A stretch of DNA of 64,000 nucleotides from Cephalopachus bancanus (Eukaryota > Chordata > Mammalia > Primates > Tarsiidae): assembly GCA_027257055.1 (NCBI GenBank), contig JAPVLO010000963.1:124001-188000 (forward strand), written 5' to 3'. Below the pieces are notes generated by a model, which made no database searches, was not told the origin of the DNA, and worked only from the letters and a program-made list of their open reading frames with translations. Positions 60,300 through 64,000 of the stretch are shown here, piece by piece (position 1 is the stretch's first letter; every line of letters begins with the position of its first letter). Made by a program: the position numbers and the translations under genes.

Positions 60300-60790
60300 C
60301 ATCATCTTTATCATTATTAAATTCAGCCAACCTTTAGTGTTAAGAGAATTACATAAAATAACTTATTCAACCCTCTCAGCCTTATGAAGTGGGTATTAAT
60401 TCCTTTGGGGGGAGCTTACTCTATGCAGTGGCACAATCATGTTTCACCACAGCCTCAATCTCTTGGGTTCAGGTGATCCTCCAGCCTAGTCTCTCAAGTA
60501 GCTGGGACTACAGGTGTGTGCCACCACACCCAGCATATTTTGATTTTTAGTAAAGACGAGGTCTCACTATGTCACACAGGTTGGTCCTGAACTCCTGGGC
60601 TCAGGAGATCCTCTCATCTCAGCCTCCCAAAGAGTTGGGATCACAGGTGTGAGCCACTGTGCCCCGCCAATAACTCCATTTTACAGATGAGGACACTAAG
60701 GCACACAGACTTTAGGTAATCCACTCTTAACCACACAGCTTAGTAAATGGCAGGGCAAGGATTTTAACCTGTTGGCTGCAGAGGAGGAAT
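60300..60790 (+). repeat. MIR element, split by an Alu
   Basis: CTTATTCAACCCTCTCAGC and ATGAAGTGGGTATTAATTCC before the Alu, and CCATTTTACAGATGAGGACA then CCACACAGCTTAGTAAATGG after it, are standard MIR wording. Confidence 0.75.
60404..60668 (-). mobile_element. Alu, old, inside a MIR
   Basis: GCTTACTCTATGCAGTGGC to GAGCCACTGTGCCCCGCC. The first part of the right arm is lost. Confidence 0.9.
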
Positions 60791-60998
60791 TCCTATAACA
60801 TTCCACTAAAAGCAAGTCAGATAAATCATGTGAAACACACATATATATACAGTGTTATATAAAATGAAGATACCAACTGCTGGAATCCAAGAACCTTTAC
60901 TGTGCTTCTAACAATTATGTAGCTTACATTTCATCTAAGTGGGAGATGACTACTTCAATACTTACTTTTTACTTTTTTAGTCTTTTATGGTAGGTTTT

Positions 60999-61122
60999 TT
61001 TGGGATACACACGGGGTCTTGCTATATTGTCCAGGCTGGTCTTGAACTCCTGGCCTCAAGTGATCCTCCCACCTAAGCATCCCAAAGTGTTGGGATTACA
61101 GACATGAGCCACCACTCCTGGC
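60999..61122 (-). mobile_element. Alu, left-arm piece
   Basis: GGGGTCTTGCTATATTGTCC to GAGCCACCACTCCTGGCC. Only one arm is present. Confidence 0.88.
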
Positions 61123-61430
61123 CTTTTTCATTATTGCACAAATATCTTCCCACGATAGCAAACAATTAAATTTACCACGATGAAATCCAAGACTTTTTAA
61201 AATGTAAAGCTAGCACCTAACATTATCTAACAAGACTCTAATTAAATATAGACTGTGACCTCAATTATATCTCATTTTTTAATTAGGCAATTTTATAAGT
61301 AACTTTATAAAGTTATTTGCCCAAATAAGATAAAGAATAATATATGTGTTGAGGCAATTACACATTTAACATTCTTACAGTCTTGGTATTTATATGAGAG
61401 ATGAGAGAAGGTGAATTCAAAATCTCTTAC

Positions 61431-61513
61431 CATTGATCTTTCAGGATATCCAAACAAATAGCCCCTGTGACGGAACTAATATTAGGATGCCATATTTTAG
61501 TGATAAACCGGAC
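61431..61513 (-). CDS. UBE2K: UBE2K exon with the catalytic cysteine
   Basis: On the - strand this 83-nt exon reads VRFITKIWHPNISSVTG-AICLDILKDQ plus the first two bases of W. It holds the HPN motif and the active-site cysteine (AICLDIL, Cys92 in human numbering) that carries the ubiquitin thioester. UBE2K (E2-25K, HIP2) is a class II E2 that builds K48-linked ubiquitin chains. The acceptor is TTCTAG and the donor GTAAGAG. Exons for residues 1-69 are beyond the right edge of the window. Confidence 0.96.
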
Positions 61514-62282
61514 CTAGAATATAAAGCACACTTAAGTTTTTAAGTAACAGAAATAAAACATATATAGGTTAAGTAGAACTACAAGAAAATGAAGTCGCTG
61601 AGATTTTTTTACGTTCCCTATTTCATTTTGCCCACGAGAAGGGAGGGGTGTAGGAAACAAAGCATTCAGAGAGATGAATGCTGTCACTAACACAGATCCA
61701 TTTCAAACCTTTTAATAACTACTCTACCTTTAAATAAACCCAACAGTGACTAGAAGCTTGTAATTTACCAACATAATGCTAGATGCTATGAGAAATAACT
61801 AAAATCCAGGTAAATAAGGTAGTACTTAGAGTCAAAATACAGATAGTAAGTGGTACCCCTTCTTGGTATGAGGTAGGGTATGGAATACATTTGAAGGAAA
61901 AAGTAAGAAAAATGAATGCATGGAAACACAAATACTAAGTGGCTGTAATACTCAATGTGTCTGTACAATTTTTTCTCAAAATCTTCTTAAAAAAACATTT
62001 CAGCAAATATTTAATGACCAGTTATTATGTGGCAGGCACTGAGGGAACGCTGAGACTTAGTCCAGATTCTAAGTCTAACCATCTCACTTATCTTAGCATG
62101 GGAGACTAATAGATCGATAAGTGAAAACGCCAACTCTATCACAACACCATGAAGCAAAAGTCAAGTTCATCAGCTCTCTCAGTCATGAATTTTTGGGAGG
62201 ACCTTTATTATTATTTCTAACACATATGATAGTGACCTCCTCAGTCCAAATTGCTTAACACTTAGTAGGTCAAGTGTTACTA

Positions 62283-62345
62283 TGCTGACTAGATTACTAT
62301 GTGCCAAGTAATGTTCTAAGTGCTTTACAAAAATTCAGTCATATG
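62283..62345 (+). repeat. MIR fragment
   Basis: ACTATGTGCCAAGTAATGTT and CTAAGTGCTTTACAAAAATT match the MIR core. A related weaker piece (TTATTATGTGGCAGGCACTG) is at about 62020-62045. Confidence 0.5.
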
Positions 62346-62739
62346 TGCTCCAACTCCAAATCGAAGCTATTTAGGAAAGAAGCTGAATGGCTTCTCTCTT
62401 CTCCTTGTGACTTGATTAGTCTACACTTCTTGTCTTTACTTCCTCACCTCCTGTTCACTGACTAAATAATATTCAATCTGAAAAGGCACTCTCAGTCACT
62501 AATGACTTCAAAACACCTAGTGGACACTTTTCTTCCTTCATTCTTGCTGTTTTTGATCATTTAGTTTTTCCTTAAAAGAAATAACCATTCTGCCTTCAAT
62601 GACATCTCCTTCTCTCCATTCACAGGACCACCATCTCATGAAAGGAGACTGTTGTTCTTCACCTAGGTGACTACACAGTCCCCTGACATTACTGCTTTCT
62701 CTTCTGTTCCTGCAACTTATTCTCCACAAGTGAAACTAA

Positions 62740-63480
62740 AGAGAACCCTTTAGAACAGTTCTGACTGCATCACTAATCTGCTTAGGCCCTTTAATGACCT
62801 CTCATTCCTTTTATGTAAGCCCACACTCTTAATCTGTCCCTACCCTGCTCCTCAAATCTCAGTTCTTACCTCCATCCCATTTTTCACTCCTCTGCTCAAA
62901 AAGGCAAATTCAAGGAAAATTGCTTTGCCTCTGGGACTTCATGAATACTTTTTTTTTTTTTTTTTTTGAGTTGGAGTCTCACTCTGTCACCCAGACTGGA
63001 GTGCAGTGGCCGCTCCCGGCCACCGCAGCCTCGACCTGCTGGGCTCCGGCAATCCCTCCGCCTCAGCCTTCCAAGTAGCTGGAACTACAAGTGCGTGCTA
63101 CCACACCCGATTAATTTTTGATTTATTGTAGAGATGAGGTCTCGCCAAGATGCCCAGGCAGGTCTCGAACCCACGGGCTCAGGCAATACACTCACCTCAG
63201 CCTCCCAAAGTGCTGAGCCACCGAGCCCGGCTAAATATTTGTTTTCTCAGGAACAGACTCTCCACCCTTTCCCTGGCTGGGTGCTAGTCGTCCTTCAAGT
63301 TTCAGCTTCCACTTCACTTCCAGATCTGATCCACACCCAGTAGTTTCCTATATCACAGTACCAGTCCCACTTCTCTAAGTTCTGCCTTATTTTTCTGGTC
63401 TTCCCAAAAAGGCACTGTATCTCCTTCCTACTTACTAGAGTATCCCCAGTATCTAAAAGTGACTCATACCATATTAATGT
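62740..63480 (+). repeat. L2 3' region, split by an Alu
   Basis: The pieces CTGCTTAGGCCCTTTAATGA, TTACCTCCATCCCATTTTTC, then after the Alu TCCTTCAAGTTTCAGCTTCC and TACTAGAGTATCCCCAGTAT follow the order of the L2 3' end. The Alu at 62949-63232 interrupts it. Confidence 0.5.
62949..63232 (-). mobile_element. Alu, young
   Basis: Long T run, GAGTTGGAGTCTCACTCTGT to GAGCCACCGAGCCCGGC. It splits an L2. Confidence 0.96.
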
Positions 63481-63624
63481 ACACTTCACATTATAGCAAA
63501 TATGCTATTATAATAGGGCTAAACAGTCTCAAATATCATACAGGTCAAATAAGACAGTGATATAGGGCTTATGTATTATAACATTTCTTTATAACTGTTG
63601 TAACCACAAAATTCACATCTTAAT

Positions 63625-63740
63625 ACATGGTGAGTATCCCTTATCCAAAAACCCAAAATGCTCCAATGAGCATTTCTTCTGAGTGCCATGTTGGTACTCA
63701 AAGTCTGGGACTTGGAACATTTTGGACTTTTGGATTAAGA
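63625..63740. repeat. Tigger-type (MER44-like) DNA element fragment
   Basis: TGAGTATCCCTTATCCAAAA and, further on, ACATTTTGGACTTTTGGATT recall the terminal sequence of a pogo/Tigger-class MITE common in primates. The family name is from memory. Confidence 0.4.
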
Positions 63741-64000
63741 ATAGTCAATCTGCATTTACTAACCATTGAGTACAATGCATAAAGATATAAAATAACCATG
63801 TGCTATAATTTCAATAACTCAAGAAAATCATGGCATTTTGTAACTTTAAAGCAAAGTGGTTCAATATTTCAAGAAGATTGGGAAATAGCACTTTAAACTA
63901 CTACTGAAGATGTCAGAAGGATTATGGTTTACTCAAGTGATCTGAAGATGTGTGAACTGAATCTTATTTTTTTTTTCTTAAACAGGGGAGAGCACGAATG

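Larger units (their letters stand above)
47414..61430 (-). other. UBE2K: UBE2K intron, 14 kb
   Basis: A large GT-AG intron that holds most of the right-half repeats: two broken L1s, a 7SL pseudogene, a mariner remnant, an Alu array, a MIR and about 20 Alus. The unique pieces at 48800-49754, 52787-53371, 54004-54371 and 58242-58973 are AT-rich and show no coding or RNA gene. Confidence 0.85.
61514..64000 (-). other. UBE2K: UBE2K intron, continues past the window
   Basis: The acceptor side (ATTCTAG) is at 61514-61520. The upstream exon is not in the window. It contains MIR and L2 pieces, one Alu and a Tigger-like fragment. No coding sequence is seen between 61514 and 64000. Confidence 0.8.

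Noticed and set aside
63970..64000. T tract and AAACAG before GGGAGAGCACGAATG, looking like a + strand splice acceptor at the window end
   Set aside because: It is antisense to a UBE2K intron and too little sequence follows to judge.

Overview
The window is nuclear DNA from a primate, most likely a strepsirrhine (lemur-type). It is packed with dimeric Alu elements built on 7SL RNA. Their diagnostic wording (ACAATAAATCAAAAAATTAG in the linker region, GTAGTTCCAGCTACTTGGAA in the right arm, GAGTTGGAGTCTCACTC on the reverse) differs from the Alu consensus of humans and other monkeys and apes, and I saw no tRNA-fused SINEs of the galago kind. A piggyBac-type element with intact TTAA ends fits the same reading, because piggyBac activity is known from mouse lemur. 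The species call is inference; the primate call is firm.

Two real protein-coding genes converge tail to tail. On the + strand, the last four coding exons of PDS5A (cohesin regulator) lie at 523-585, 1568-1713, 3413-3521 and 8935-9291. A likely 3'UTR exon runs from about 17234 to a poly(A) signal at 20324-20329. On the - strand, the last four coding exons of UBE2K (E2 ubiquitin-conjugating enzyme) lie at 61431-61513, 47314-47413, 43291-43419 and 42911-42985, followed by a long 3'UTR down to about 38.6 kb. Phases and reading frames agree across every junction. The 5' parts of both genes are outside the window.

The other sequence is intronic or intergenic. From 1 to 9.3 kb are PDS5A introns with Alus, L1 fragments and a 596-bp piggyBac-like element (4953-5548). 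At 9.4-10.8 kb there is a tandem Alu pair and a 735-bp element with long inverted arms. At 12.45-14.5 kb there is a three-layer nest: an L1 3' end, split by a mariner transposon, itself split by an HMGN2 processed pseudogene. From 16.1 to 22.4 kb there is an Alu-free stretch holding the presumed PDS5A terminal exon. From 22.5 to 38.3 kb lies the intergenic interval, with a GC-rich part (23-27 kb) and a + strand L1 ORF2 relic (29.57-32.93 kb) broken by Alus. From 38.3 to 43.9 kb a second Alu-free stretch covers the UBE2K 3'UTR and last exons. From 44 to 64 kb are UBE2K introns with many Alus, two more L1 relics, a 7SL RNA pseudogene, a second mariner remnant, MIR and L2 pieces, and a head-to-tail array of four Alus next to an (AT)n tract.

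No new multi-gene system is visible. The most interesting observations are the piggyBac-like element, the long inverted-repeat element, the non-canonical GC splice donor in PDS5A, the shared retroposon tail at 16.1 and 33.2 kb, and the nested insertion at 12.45-14.5 kb.
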